DNA of 64,000 nt. Source: Tubiluchus corallicola (Eukaryota > Priapulida > Priapulimorpha > Priapulimorphida > Tubiluchidae). This document shows positions 36,101 through 48,700 of the stretch, piece by piece (position 1 is the first letter of the stretch; each line of letters begins with the position of its first letter). The translations under genes and the position numbers were made by a program. A model generated the notes under the pieces. That model had not been told where the DNA came from. It saw only the letters and a list, made by a program, of their open reading frames with translations, and made no database searches. Location: the NCBI GenBank assembly GCA_030141605.1, contig JAQGDQ010000003.1, positions 453,501-517,500 on the forward strand. Reading direction: 5' to 3'.

Positions 36101-36162
36101 ATGTTCATACAGCACCAGTTCGAATTTCAGATACTTCCGAGCAAAAAACTGAGGAAACATGA
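32956..36162 (+). CDS. KXD1: KxDL motif-containing protein 1 (BORC subunit)
   Basis: Four exons, 32956-33113, 34224-34376, 35725-35771 and 36005-36162, join in frame to 171 codons. KXD1 is a small coiled-coil subunit of BORC, the lysosomal-membrane complex that recruits ARL8 and kinesin for lysosome movement. Seen: an acidic/Ser-rich N-terminus (1-40), a helix EDVLSMLVLQREMLSRFEKT spanning the exon 1-2 junction, then NEMLVNCNALAAARIDYAHQ and the hallmark K-K-D-L at residues 93-96 within IDMKKDLDNVFRRIRKLKAN, then KRYPDAF. The C-terminal 50 residues are low-complexity, as in vertebrates. All introns are GT-AG. A splice acceptor (gtttgcag, 32922) precedes the start codon. Human KXD1 is about 176 residues, so this is full length. 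Confidence 0.93.
33114..34223. other. KXD1 intron 1
   Basis: Unremarkable; an 85-codon plus-strand open frame at 33171-33428 has no family resemblance. KXD1 intron 2 (34377-35724) likewise shows nothing. Confidence 0.5.
34224..34376 (+). CDS. KXD1: KXD1 coding exon 2 (KxDL motif)
   Basis: Acceptor ttacag, donor gtaagt. Carries LSRFEKTNEML and MKKDLDNVFRRI. The final CG is completed by A of exon 3. Confidence 0.95.
35725..35771 (+). CDS. KXD1: KXD1 coding exon 3
   Basis: 47-bp exon encoding KLKANLGKRYPDAFA plus one base, between tttttcag and gtatgc. Matches the LK..L...YP.AF block of the family. Confidence 0.92.
36005..36162 (+). CDS. KXD1: KXD1 coding exon 4 (C-terminus)
   Basis: Acceptor attacag. 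Encodes a low-complexity tail starting CSPLKSPPGAAESTIEEGGH and ending SEQKTEET with TGA. Assigned by reading frame and position rather than by conservation. Confidence 0.85.
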
Positions 36163-36638
36163 TTAACATGCACATGGAGATCTAGTTAACGCATAGCGTA
36201 CAGTCTAGTTCATCTGCATTGTGGCGTACATTTCGCCACTACAAGGTCGCGAGAAAATTCTCTTTATTTGACATTGTTGTACAGCATTCTAGTAGGTGGA
36301 TGATGCTTGGGTGGTTTTCACAAGTGAGTTTAGATGAAGCTGTATCTATGTGGTGAAGGTAGTGCTGCAGTATTTTAATTTTGCTTGACGATATAGCAGC
36401 AGCGCATTAATAAGAGTTACATTTTAGAATTGAACTAGCACAGTAGTGTTTTTGAAATCGTCACTTATCTAAACTGTTGCAATTTTTTGTGTTAGAAGTG
36501 ATACTTTGGACATGGTTAATTTGTGGTCCTGAAGAAATTTCAACACAATTTTGCAAACTAAAACTACTAATGCAATATATTATATCAGGTGGCACAGAAT
36601 AACATGCCGAAGTTGAGACTGCAATAATATTAAAAGTA

Positions 36639-37467
36639 CCGTATATACTCGCATATAAGCCTACATCGCATATAAGCCGACCCCCTAAAACTGCTTTAAA
36701 ATGGCCAGTTTTTGCAAAAACCCGTATATAAGCCGACCATCAACTTGTCTAATTTTACTCCATACCCAATCAACAAAATTGAACCCTTTTTGTCACATTT
36801 TGTTACGTTTTCTTTTTTCTCCAGGCATGGTGTATTGCACAAATAATTTTACAACTAAAATTATCAAAATTCAGCACAGTTTTAAATTCTGTGGCCGCGT
36901 GCTCACGTTTGCCTCATTGGTTTGCTGTTCCTCTATAAGCCACGTAACCCTCGTCTCCCCACGCGCTGCCTACCAATTGGCTGATGACGTCGGCTTCACC
37001 ACTAGCTGTAGCTTGGTTACGGCTCGTAACTGGTGACACACAGTGGTGTATTGCTAAATAAAAAGTAGGTGGACGGCTAGTCTCAAGACTTACCATTTTA
37101 CATTCACAAATTTGAAAGAAATTGACATTATTTAAAAATGTTTTTTGAAAAAATGAAAACAAGTAGATTTAATATTAAACCCGTATAAATTTTTAATATT
37201 TTTTATCTAATGAATACAAAAAGCAGACATTTATTGAAATGTGAATTTTTTCTAAAAAAACGTGGGTGGACGGCGATCCCCCTCCAATACACCACTGGTG
37301 ACACACAACCAAATAAAGAGTCAGATAGCGATGAAAATGTGTGGCTGGAAAATTGGCATTAGTGTCTGTCCTTGTGTTCATTTTGTTTCATGCGCATATA
37401 AGCCGAACTCTGATTTCAGTATTGTATTTTATAGTTCTAAATTCGGCTTATATGCGAGTATATACGG
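36639..37467. mobile_element. Non-autonomous TIR DNA transposon with TA target duplication
   Basis: Perfect 23-bp inverted termini (CCGTATATACTCGCATATAAG at the left, its complement at the right), flanked by TA on each side (36637-36638 and 37468-37469). The CATATAAGCC core recurs inside both ends (for example near 36669, 36724 and 37394), i.e. subterminal repeats as used for transposase binding. No transposase frame. The TA duplication points to the Tc1/mariner/pogo group. Confidence 0.9.
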
Positions 37468-37639
37468 TAAGTGTCCTACAAGTTGAAATTTTACAGCATG
37501 ATATGATATTTCACAATACATTAACTTCTGGCTGTGGAACTCACAAGTTTATAGTTTTGGGTGTTTTTAAGTTACTTTTGCATGTTAAAAATTTAAGTGC
37601 CAGAACAACATCAGCTATAATTAATTTATCAACTGGAAA

Positions 37640-38000
37640 ACCACTGTACGTTGACGTATAAAGCACACAACATATGGCAACGAAAGAAATCAACCAGTTT
37701 ACATCACGGTCTTCACCACAGAAAATAAAGCACTGATAAAAAAGATTTGTTGCCAAGAAAAGATGAGATTTAATCCTCTGGATTATGGTATCTGGAATTC
37801 CCTTAAAGAGAAAGTGTTCAATGGCCACACAGAGCCGTTTGATGCAGAGGAACCTTAGGCAAAAAGAGCCATTTGATGCAGAGGAACCTTAGGCAAAAAA
37901 TGTTGAGTACTGGGAACAAATACCGTTTAAAGAAGTGAGAAACTGTCAGGTGTTAGAAGAAATTCATTACTGTAGTTTGCTGTGGTGGACATATAGAGCA
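37640..38000 (+). pseudogene. Mariner-like transposase C-terminal remnant, copy 1
   Basis: The plus strand reads [20 protein letters not shown] and, after a stop, VEYWEQIPFKEVRNC. NPLDY.IW..LKE.V and W..IP....R are the end of the catalytic domain of Tc1/mariner (DDE/D) transposases. Broken and missing the N-terminal part. Homologous to the minus-strand copy at 40270-40610. Confidence 0.8.
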
Positions 38001-38540
38001 GTTGCTGAAAATTTTAGCAATAGCAACAAGTTTTTTCCTGCATATACTTTTTTGACTTGTTGATTTAAAACTTGGTAATTGGTAATTTTCAAGCAGTTTT
38101 CTTTTTATAATGTCGTGATCAACTTCAGCACATTTTTTTATGTGACCTGATATATGTAGAGAACCTGTGAATTGTTTCAAGACTTTCAAGTGGTATACAT
38201 TCCAAAGAGTTTTAAATTCCAAATTTATTAAAACATATAATTCCTTTCTGTTATATAAATTATGTTTACTCTATTAAAACGCTAAAATTTTGGTATTGTT
38301 TTTCATCTTTTTCTTGAATACTCCATTACCATCCATCACTTCCATCCCAGACTAATAGTACTCCAGAATTTTTCTTTTCCTGTGTTAATAGACGAAATAA
38401 GCAAAAATCAGCTCACCTTAACTCACTGATCGTTTTTTAGATATTGAATTGTAATAAACCAGAATTAGTAAATTTAGAAGTTCATATCTAATTGATTGAT
38501 TAACTGACGAAGTAGAGTGCTGAAAAACTATGAGTCAATC

Positions 38541-38592
38541 ACGATTGAACTCAGAACCTTGCGTTAACAGGACACGCTACCATTTAGGCTCA
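38541..38592 (-). repeat. tRNA-derived SINE head fragment
   Basis: The minus strand reads TGAGCCTAAATGGTAGCGTG then, 20 bases on, GGTTCTGAGTTCAATCG, i.e. an A-box-like and an imperfect B-box-like element at tRNA spacing. The full cloverleaf does not close, so a SINE relic rather than a tRNA gene. Confidence 0.45.
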
Positions 38593-39043
38593 CATAACAG
38601 AGCACGTCTGAATAATCTGGTCTTCATGTACATTCATATTTTCACTGTCATATATTTTTAACAGCGGTCCACAGCTTTGATTAGCTATCGAACTCACTTG
38701 GAGACAATCTGTATAAATAAAATATTTTTCTAATGCATTCAGCATCAATGGACAATAGACCAACTGCATTTTATAGCATAGCAAAGTTAGTCTGAACCGA
38801 GGCTGCATGTACACTGAAAATTGCACACGCCATATTAGAAATTGGTTCTTAGTTGGATCTGCCCCAGCTCCTGGCAAGCAGTGTAAGGAGTGTGGAGTAT
38901 GCCTGCTCTTGAACTATTAAGTAAAACTCTACATAAAAATAATAGTAGACAAAGAATCATAAGGTTTAGTTGTTTAGGTTTGAACATAAACTATCGTCTT
39001 GATTCAGCAGGTTCCAGAACCAGCAGGGTCCTTTTTATTGCAA

Positions 39044-39047
<4 letters not shown>

Positions 39048-39102
<55 letters not shown>
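39048..39102. repeat. (TA)n microsatellite
   Basis: About 27 perfect TA units. Confidence 0.97.
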
Positions 39103-39104
<2 letters not shown>

Positions 39105-39234
39105 TGAACTCGGCACTGTGTAACAATACTGCTTCAAGGTTGTAAGATTTGATTGCCGATTTTCTTAACTAATCAAGTGTTTAGTATGCTGCGAAGTGTA
39201 TAAATTGCTCATAATACTCGGTACATTTTTATTA

Positions 39235-39672
39235 AATACAAAATTAAAGCTAATTTTTATTCAAAACACTTTACACAATATCAGTTAAAAACGAATTTCT
39301 GATGCATAAAATTTACTTTTACACAGTGCAAGAAATGTGCAGAACAAAAAAATAATGAATGAAAACAGCACAAAATAATTACAGCCAACTATGTATGTTT
39401 TTATACAATTCATCAGAATCAATTGTATTGCGTGTACCATAATAACTTATAATGCAAGGGGTTTATTTCATAATTCACATACTACCTTTAAACTGTTTTG
39501 TTGATAATTAGGAGGTTGACCTCTTGCACAACAATAATAGTTAAAAATTCATCTGCAGTAGTTCACAAATCACTGAAAAAGGAAATCTTTTACTGCATGA
39601 ATACACATATTACTACCTGAACTGCAATGGTAAAGAAAGTAACTGAAACGACCAACTATGGCTGTAAGCAGA
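39235..39672 (-). other. HNRNPK: Probable HNRNPK 3' UTR
   Basis: AT-rich; minus-strand AATAAA at about 39252-39257 (plus TTTATT) would be a poly(A) signal roughly 420 bases after the stop. KXD1 and HNRNPK converge, so their 3' ends face each other. Confidence 0.4.
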
Positions 39673-39718
39673 CTAATAGTAATCATCTCTTCCTGCGCCA
39701 CTCAAATGATTCTTCACA
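39673..39718 (-). CDS. HNRNPK: HNRNPK last coding exon
   Basis: AG from the KH3 exon plus T makes Ser, then [14 protein letters not shown] and TAG. Acceptor tttgacag after a T-rich tract. The SVK start equals human NSVKQYSGKFF, which is why I preferred this exon over nearer acceptors that give other short tails. Confidence 0.8.
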
Positions 39719-42700
39719 CTGTCAAAAAAGAAATGAAAAGCATGACTAGAACTGTAATTCTGCAAGTAAACTTCCAATGACTAACAAATGCATTAAAACA
39801 AATATAAACAATACTTAACGATAATGATAGCCGCACCATGAACATGATACATAATAGGCCCTGGTGTTCAGGGCTGTATGCCAGTATGCAGAGGCCAAGC
39901 TGTACGAAACAAGTTAAATTGCGTATTGTATAAAAGCCTTTATCTGAATGTATTTATTGATTTAATTATCGCAAAACTAGTTAAGAATTAATGATTGTGT
40001 TGAATTAATTAGCACGATGCATCATAATAAATTTAATATGATAATGTATCAGATGGTGCAAAAAATGTGCCAAAGATTTAATTACGATATCATAAGAAGA
40101 AGATAAGGGAGTATCGTTTAAAAATTACAATAACGATGTTACATACGTCTATCTATAAATACAAAAAATTTTAGGTCATTTCCTTAAATTTGTCGAATGA
40201 CACAAAACTTAAATCAACGAGTCAAAAAACCAAATGCCAGAAAAAAGGTTGTGTCACTATTGTTAAAATGTACAGTAGGTGCTTTATGTGTCCACCATTA
40301 TCACTGCAAACTAAGCCAAGGCATTTCTTCCAACAGTTTCTCCCTTTTTAAGGGGTATTTGGTCCCAGCACTCAACAATTTTTGCTTTTAGTTCCTTTGT
40401 GTCAAACGCCACTGTGCAGCCTTTTGTGTACACTTTTTCTTTAAGGGAATTCCAGATACTGTAATCTAGTGAATTAAGTCCCATTTTTTCATTGCGACAA
40501 ATCTTTATTAGTGTTTTATTTTCTATGGTAAAGACCATGATGTAAACTGGTTGATTTCTTTACTGTTTTGCTGCTATGTAGCGAGTGCTTTATACGTCAA
40601 TGCGGCTAATGATTACAGCTAGCATTGCTCTGGTATTTAATATAAACAGTCAAAACTTAATGTATTGTAGCACCACACTGTTAAATTTTAACTTTGTAAG
40701 GCGCTTGATTCCATTATTATTGTATAGTCAAACCTCTTCATACCGACCATGTGGTATAAAGAGGTTTGAGTATACAATAATAATAGAATACTTTGGAACT
40801 GCAAAAAAGTTGGTGTTGTGCGAGTTTGGCATTATAACAAGCTACATTAATACACACGTCAATGCGAATATAAAAATTTTGTTTTGCCAAAAATTTGGGC
40901 GTTACATAGGGATTACACACGCACACACACATGAGGTCGGCATAATATGGGAGATGTTATAATGAGGTTTGACTATAATTGAAACTTTGGCACACTTTTT
41001 TGCCCCACCCGATATATTAACCTTTGTAACCTCTCCAAACTAGGCAATAACAAAAGCAAGTCTATTGGTATTCAGCACCAATTACTGCCATTATTTGATA
41101 ATGACAATATAGCACAAAAAGCCTCCTATTTCAATCTTGTTCACAAAAGGCAAACATTGCATTTAATATTTAAAATAACATGACACGTGAAGCTAGCTGG
41201 TATACTTCCGTAATTCAGAAGATTTAGTAATGCATCGTTAGGAAGATAGTGACTTATTGTTAGTATAAAAGCAAAAACAACAAAATCACTAGTCTTCCAA
41301 ACAAGACAATCACATTCCACTCCATGCTGGTGTTAGTACTCATATTTAAAGAAAGCATGTTAATAAGAATTGCAAGCAATGCAACTTCAAAACTGTTAGC
41401 TGGTTATTGTGCATTCCATAAAAACACGTCTTGCTGGAACAATAATATTCTCATACTTAAGTTAAAGTCCCAAAATGAAACTTGGAACTATCTTACACTT
41501 GGGATATTCAAAATCAGTGTCTTGCAATCCAGTTCTTCATTTTTTTCCAGGAATTACACTCCAATTCTTTTATGGTGTTTGAACAAAATTTGAAAAATAA
41601 AAGGAGTGGGTGGAATAGGTGGATTCACACCAAGATCAAGAAAACTGCAAAAAATGCTGGTTACCCCCAAAATCTAGAGAACTGGGCTATAAAACACTGT
41701 GGGCCTAGTAAATCAATAATTCTATGGCATTCCAGGCACAGTGCAAAAATATTTATACCTCATCTGCAGCAGGTATTGGGCATTCTGTATGGATTCTGGA
41801 GTGCCAGTAATTGTAATAATGCGATCATTTGATCCAGGTAAAGCTTCGGCAATCTCAATATTTGCCTGTGATTCATTTCGGATCTGTCGAATGCGCTGCC
41901 CACCCTTTCCTATGATTGCACCTGCATACTGTAACATACATTAAACACTTACATTACTTCAGCTAATGATTTACCACTTTTATTAAGATACAAATTTGTT
42001 GGTAATAATGGCATACTTCAGCACATACACATGTAGTTATGATATATTATGTTTGTTGTTCAAATCCAATTTCCTATTAGGCAGGGCAAGCAAAGAATAA
42101 TCCAGAGACTAAATTCAAACATTTCTTAAAAACAATTGATTGCTAGTGAAGGATTTTTAGAAACCCATTTTTCTAAGATCGTACTTAATGCATGCAATTG
42201 TCGCTCACTTAACCAAGCGTTCTTACTTCTTTTGGAATGGTAACTTGTGTTTTGGTTTCTCCCATAGATCCAGGATTGTCAAACATCTGCCCTTGAAAAC
42301 CTCCAATCTGGTTTGACTGCATACCCATGTCTCCCATTCCTCCCCTGTATCCGCCGCCGCCGCCACCACCACCACCACCACCACCCCCAAAACCTCTGCC
42401 TCGACCCATTGAGCGTCCTCCGCCAAATCCTCCTCCATTCATTCCTCCTTGTCTCCTAAAATAAATTAAAAATAGAAAAGTTTTTAGTAAATTGAGATTA
42501 TCAAGACTCGCTGGCCTCAGTACTGTCACCACTTGCTTAAATAAGCAGTCTTAGCGAAGTAATGAATCGGCCCATGTGTTATGTGCTGTCAAGGCACAAT
42601 ACATTATATAAGGGCTGAAAGTGCTCACATACCACAATAAAGACAACTTTGTTGGATTTTGATGTGAATGCAAATGTTTGCTTTACAGTTTGCGATGACA

Positions 42701-45700
42701 CAACTTAAGACTGGATAACAAAAAACGAAACTGGAAATTACACTGTATCAGAGTCGACTCCCACACGTATTTTTCTCTTTTACACTGTATTAGAAAATGT
42801 ATTACAAATTACAAGTATGTTTTAGTATTGTGTTTTTAATAATCTTGCTTGTACGTTTTCCATCTCATGAGTGACTGTGAGTCCATCTATTCCTACTGTA
42901 CTACTATCACAACATTTCGTAAATTTATTTCACATAGTGCTGTTGTTTTACTTATACTTTAAGCATGTACAATTTTGTTCCACTATTACACCACTAATTA
43001 ACCTACACCTGCTTTTTCATAAACACATTAATATTGAATCACAAGGTGCAACATTCAATCTCTATCAGAATCTCCCTGATATGGACACCTTTGCAGATGA
43101 CTGCGAGTCATATTTATCCGTTTGTCCATTGATAACGTCTGATAGGGATGCTCTAAGGCTATGCAAAATTATGCTGAAGACTTTGGAAAGTGGATGTATG
43201 CATTTCAGTTAAAATTAAGTGATGCTACAATGGAATTTATCTTAATTGATTCAAATAGCAGCATTCAAAAATTAATAATAATTGCATAAATGTTAGTGGA
43301 ATTGACAATGCTCCAGTTGAATCAGCTTGCAATTTAGGGTTCATGTTTGATCTGAACAAGTTTATAGCTAATCACATTTCTAAAATGTGTCATACTGCTT
43401 ATTACCAACTTTATAGCATAAGACAAATACATAAATGTTTAAACCAATCTGCTACAAAAACGTTAGTTCATTCATTGATAACTACTAGAATCAACTACTG
43501 TAATAGCTTATTGCTAAATGTTCCTAACTATAAATTGCAACGACTGCAGTATTTACAAACTCAGCTTAAAACCTTTACATCCAAGTTTCAGTACATCACA
43601 CCCACTCATAAGGTGAAGCCCCTAATTACATCTGTGACACGATTTGTTCAACAAATTCAAACCAATATAGTCTAAGATCAAATGATAACCTTTTGTACAC
43701 GGTTCCTAGAATGCACTGTTCCACTGGGTAAATCATTTGCTGTAGCAAGAACAACTTTACGGAACAGTCTACCTATCCATATCATAACACTTTCAGACAC
43801 TAGCGCTCTTAAAAAACAGATTTAAACATGTTTATTTAAAGTAGTATACACAAATTTTAGTGATCATTAATTTGTCATCATGATATACAAGTATTTTATG
43901 AATCTGAATGTTTTTATGTATTAAGCTATTGCACATTTTCATAAAATTGGTAGGCTTATTATTTATTCTTGTGAGCTTCTTTTACCCTTGCCATATTGAT
44001 TTACTTTTTGTGAAGTGTCTTTAAATATGTAGCAGTTTGCCAGTCTGTACAGATTTAGAAGTTATATGAAATAAATATTTATTATCAATATTATTATCAC
44101 AAGTGTAAATGAACAAGGAATGCTACCATGTATTTTGATGGTTATAACCATCCATGTCACATTCTTGTCTGCTTTGCTGGAATGGCATTTCTGGTACGTG
44201 CACATGGAAAAGCAGGTGAGAGGAATTATCAAAGTCACGTTTTTCCACTCATATCTTGATACTGCTTAAATGGGCTTGTTAATCCTGATCTAGGTATCAA
44301 CAGCAATTTTCAGCCAAGTTGACATCTTGCAAAGGACAAAACTGATCAAATTAAGACGAGAATTAATGTTGCAGTCAAACGTAATCGAAATGTTTGTGTA
44401 GACAGCTCCTGGCAGCTTCAAAGCAAAATGTTATCACTTAATAAAATTGCATGGACTATTTTTGTAACCTCATTACTAGTAGGAATGAGTTAACTGTGAA
44501 AAAACTTTATTAAGTTAAAGCCTTGTAGAATTATAGTGAAAATTTTGTTATTTCCATATAAGCAGATGCCATTGGCAAAGGGCCATTAATTAATACATTT
44601 CTTAACATGAAGTAATACCGAAGCTAAGGTTGTAATTTTACATAGTAATTTAAAAGTTATTACACATTATACTTACCCAAAATCTCCACCACGACCGCTT
44701 CTGCCTCCACGCATACTGCCACCACCACGGCCTCTCATACCTCCAAAACCACTACTTCGGCCTCGTCCTCCACCACCACTAAAATATGTGATTATAATAC
44801 TGTAACTAACATTACAAAACTAGCTACAAATTTAGACTAGTGGCAATCCATTAAGGCTGTTTAATGTTTTATTATCTTCTCAAACTGTAGTTCTTATTCC
44901 TTTGAAAACTGTTTTTGTAACTTGCTTTATTATACTGCATAATTGCTGGATCATTTTAATTGCTGTTAATAATATTAAAACTTATACTGGAAATCATTAT
45001 GCACATTTCACAGTTTTTATATTAATAATTGCAACTTACAAACTTACACTTATATTATTCACGTTTTCAACTTTGTATAACTAACTTTAACTCGAATCTC
45101 CTGAAATTTTATATAATGGATGAAAAGTAAATAAGTTAGCAACAATTTACTTTTCCGTTAAATAATACGGAATTATGAAAAAAATCTTGAAAAAAATAAT
45201 AACAAAACTTGCCAGACAGGCTGTATGCATTACTCTATGTTACATGTAAACTCAAATGTTTATGCTAGAATAGGTAGATTTACTAGAAATTTTACCGTCC
45301 TCCACGTCCTCCTTTACCACCACGCATTCCTTCCTCAAATGTAAAACCACCATATTCATTGCAGAAATATTCATCAAAATCATCTGGGTTATATGGCTGG
45401 TTTGGGCCTTTAGGAGGTGCCTGTTATACAAAATAATAATAATAATAATAAATAAATCAGAGAACTGAATTGTTATGGACACTTGTGTACATTGGACTAT
45501 AAAGCATGTCAAAATCTGAAACTCATCTTCTCAAACTTTTCAGTTTTACCTAAATTAGGATTATTAAGTATCTACTGACTAACTCGTAGCCATTCAGACA
45601 TGATATGTATGCAAAGGACACTAAAAAACTGTACACTTAAAAAGTATGGTGTTGCAACGACTGACAATAAAAAAAAGTCCTAAAAAATCATCAAGATACT

Positions 45701-48700
45701 AAAGTTATATGTTCCTATAACTGAGAAGCAATTTATGAGTGCTTGCAGCTTTGTCTCATCAAGTCATTGTCCAAAAAGGATTACAAGATTCTGCACTTAG
45801 CGCTAGCTTCAACGGGGAAGGGTTCGTAAGGTCCTCAGCAACATATATTTCCACTAATGCAAAGGTAGAAAATTATTGTGCTTTGTGCTGCTATATAGAT
45901 CTTAGAAAGAAATTTCTGATTTTGAAGCTACACAACTTCACACGCATAAAATGTCATGGTACTAAAAACGTTTGTTAATTTAATCATTATGTCACATAAA
46001 TAGCAGAGTCATTATGTCACGTAAGAAACAACACAAGACAAATAATATTCATTTGACTTAAACAAAAAAAGCTGTCATTACCATCAAAGTACAACATGAC
46101 AGTTATTTAAAAACCCTAATAAACAATATCAGCTTTCGTTATCTTTATTTGTAATTAATAATTTTCTAGTAAATATATGAAGGTATCAAACTGCCTAGGT
46201 GCTGTGTAACATGTATAGCAAAAAGGTTAAAATAGAATCTTAATAACTTTGCTTTCAAATTACAAGAGCACTGGCTCAGGTTTTTGAAATTAAATAAGAC
46301 CAAAGAAAATGCCTGAGATGTTGAATCGGTCGGTAAGTTACTAATACCGAATTGAACTTCATTTCAGTGCAAAGAGGCTATATAAAGGTCTAATGACCAT
46401 GATGTTAGGCTTGAGAGCCAAAGACTCCTGGTTAAAATCATGTTGCGGATGTTGACTTGATCTTTTTGCATTTACTCGCATTTCATGAAGTTTGGTTTTT
46501 AACATTTAGTAATTGTGAGTTGACTTCGTTATTAATTAATAATCTTAAATTTGAAATTATAGATAATTACCAGATATCTTGAGAAATATTTGCAAAAAAA
46601 AGTTAAAGATTTTTAACATACCAAAATGCCTTCATCAACTTGATAATCAAAAATAAATTCAAGTGCACACACTGTAAAACTTCGACAATAAAGCATTTTA
46701 AAAAGAATTTTTGATACTGTAGCCGTTAGAAATTACTGGACCCAAGTTCATTAAAACAAAAGTTACAATGACAGATGACTGAAATATTTTAAATATACTA
46801 TATACAAAAGAAACTATTTACCTGTTGAAGAATGTCATATATTTGTTTGATACAATCAACAACAACGTGTGGTTTTCCCATCATTTGTGTACACCTGTCT
46901 GTAGAATTTGGACAACACTCGCTATACACTTTGATATTTGCACCAGTTTTCTATAATGAAGTTAATGACAGTACAAATATAATGCCTGCAAGAAAAATGT
47001 TTGCTGTCAGAATAACTGACAATTACCTAATGATGTGTCCTCATTTATGAATTTTCAAATGTCACAAAGCTAGACAGATATGACAATTAACAAACAAACC
47101 GGGGACTTTTGTTGTTATGCTGGCGTTTCTAATCAGCACAATCTGTGAATTGTTTGCATGATGTAGAAAATCTCCAATGTTTCGGAGTTTTTTGGCAGTA
47201 AAATTATAACTTACGAAAGGCACAGAAGTGATAATAATAATAATAATAATAATAATTAAGCAGTTTATAATGATCACAACAGGGCGTGCTTACTGGTATA
47301 AGACAGACAGTTTGATGTTTTTTAGTGACGTCCAAGAGCTTATGAGCCCAGCTTTTCCTCAAATGCTTTGTCTCGCACCTTAATGCTTTAACATTTTTAT
47401 CAATCTTTGCTTTGTTAACATTAGTATGACAGAACAAACAGACCTGTAGATTTTCACTAAGTTCCATTAGCAATAAAATGTACATACCGGTAACTTACAT
47501 TTCTCATACTAATTTAGGTTTTAATACTTTAAATAACCTATTAAACTTACTACCTACTAAATACTGTCAAAGGTTCTAAAAGTACATGACACTACATTCG
47601 AAAAATGCCAGAAACTCTTCAAAAACAGTCGTACTCTCATGGCCTAACAGGATAAAAAAACCAGACATTTGTAAATTATGAAGTGTTGGCATACAAAGAC
47701 AAAATTATGTTAAGAGATGCTGCATTAGAACTCTGCCTGCAAATGGAATTTAATGAATGAGATCCTAATTCATCATCTCAAAGCTAGAATTTGCACAATG
47801 TCGACACTATAATATGTTTTAATGCAGTAGGGTAGTGAATGGTTACATTATAATGGTTACCACATGCAGTCATCCTACAGCATAGACAAAGGACAATATT
47901 CCGTACCCATAACATATGTTGATTAGCTGCTCCTCTCTGCTTGACTACAAATAGGCTATCATAATAAAATTTTTAACCAGTCTACTAGTAGTCATGCATA
48001 GTTAGTTTACACCTGTATGAAGGCATACATGTATGCTTCAAACAGATCCATGAATGCAATCGATCCAGTCCAATTTACATTAACCAGTCTCACAATGCGC
48101 CATATTCTCACGTGCGGGATAAATAAACACTGCCATGGAAACGCATCAAACAATATAGTGTCTTTTTACAGCGGCGCTTTCACAAATGCGACTAAATTGC
48201 TATTGAATAACAACGAAGGAAAAAGCTGAGCTGATCACAGCCACAATAGCACAAAGCCAGTATAGTGGTACATGTCAAGCCGATTAAATTGCATTTAATG
48301 CGTTACGATTATGTCTGACATACACAGAGATAAAACAAAATAATACAGAACAATGGACCGAATGTAATGTTTGTCAAAAGATGGTGAAGCATTATTGATT
48401 TTAATAAATCTGATCTACCTCTCACACTAACTTAAAAGCACCACTTTTGCCTGAAACCATTTACAAAATCTTGTAAGACTTCCCATAGCAGATTATTAAA
48501 ATGCGAACATATTGATGTGATAATGCATTTTCACGAAACAACTATAGCTGCATGCTGAAACAAAAAATATATCCAACAAAAACCCCATCATGTTTTTTGT
48601 TGCAAGATATAAGTGTATTACACGACAGGATTAAGCGATTGCACTTTTTTCTTTGATTTTTCAGCAAAATTATTCAAAATTACATTTGCTGCTTAAAAAA

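Larger units (their letters stand above)
39719..41758. other. Last HNRNPK intron
   Basis: Carries the mariner remnant and MITE listed. Two strong-looking minus-strand acceptors (near 41655 and 41695) could give alternative short C-termini but lack family support. Confidence 0.5.

Noticed and set aside
38541-38592. A functional tRNA gene
   Set aside because: The acceptor stem and cloverleaf do not close; only box-like motifs remain.
41590-41700. Alternative last exons of HNRNPK at acceptors near 41655 or 41695
   Set aside because: They give tails with no resemblance to hnRNP K, whereas 39673-39718 gives the conserved SVK start. Could still be minor isoforms.
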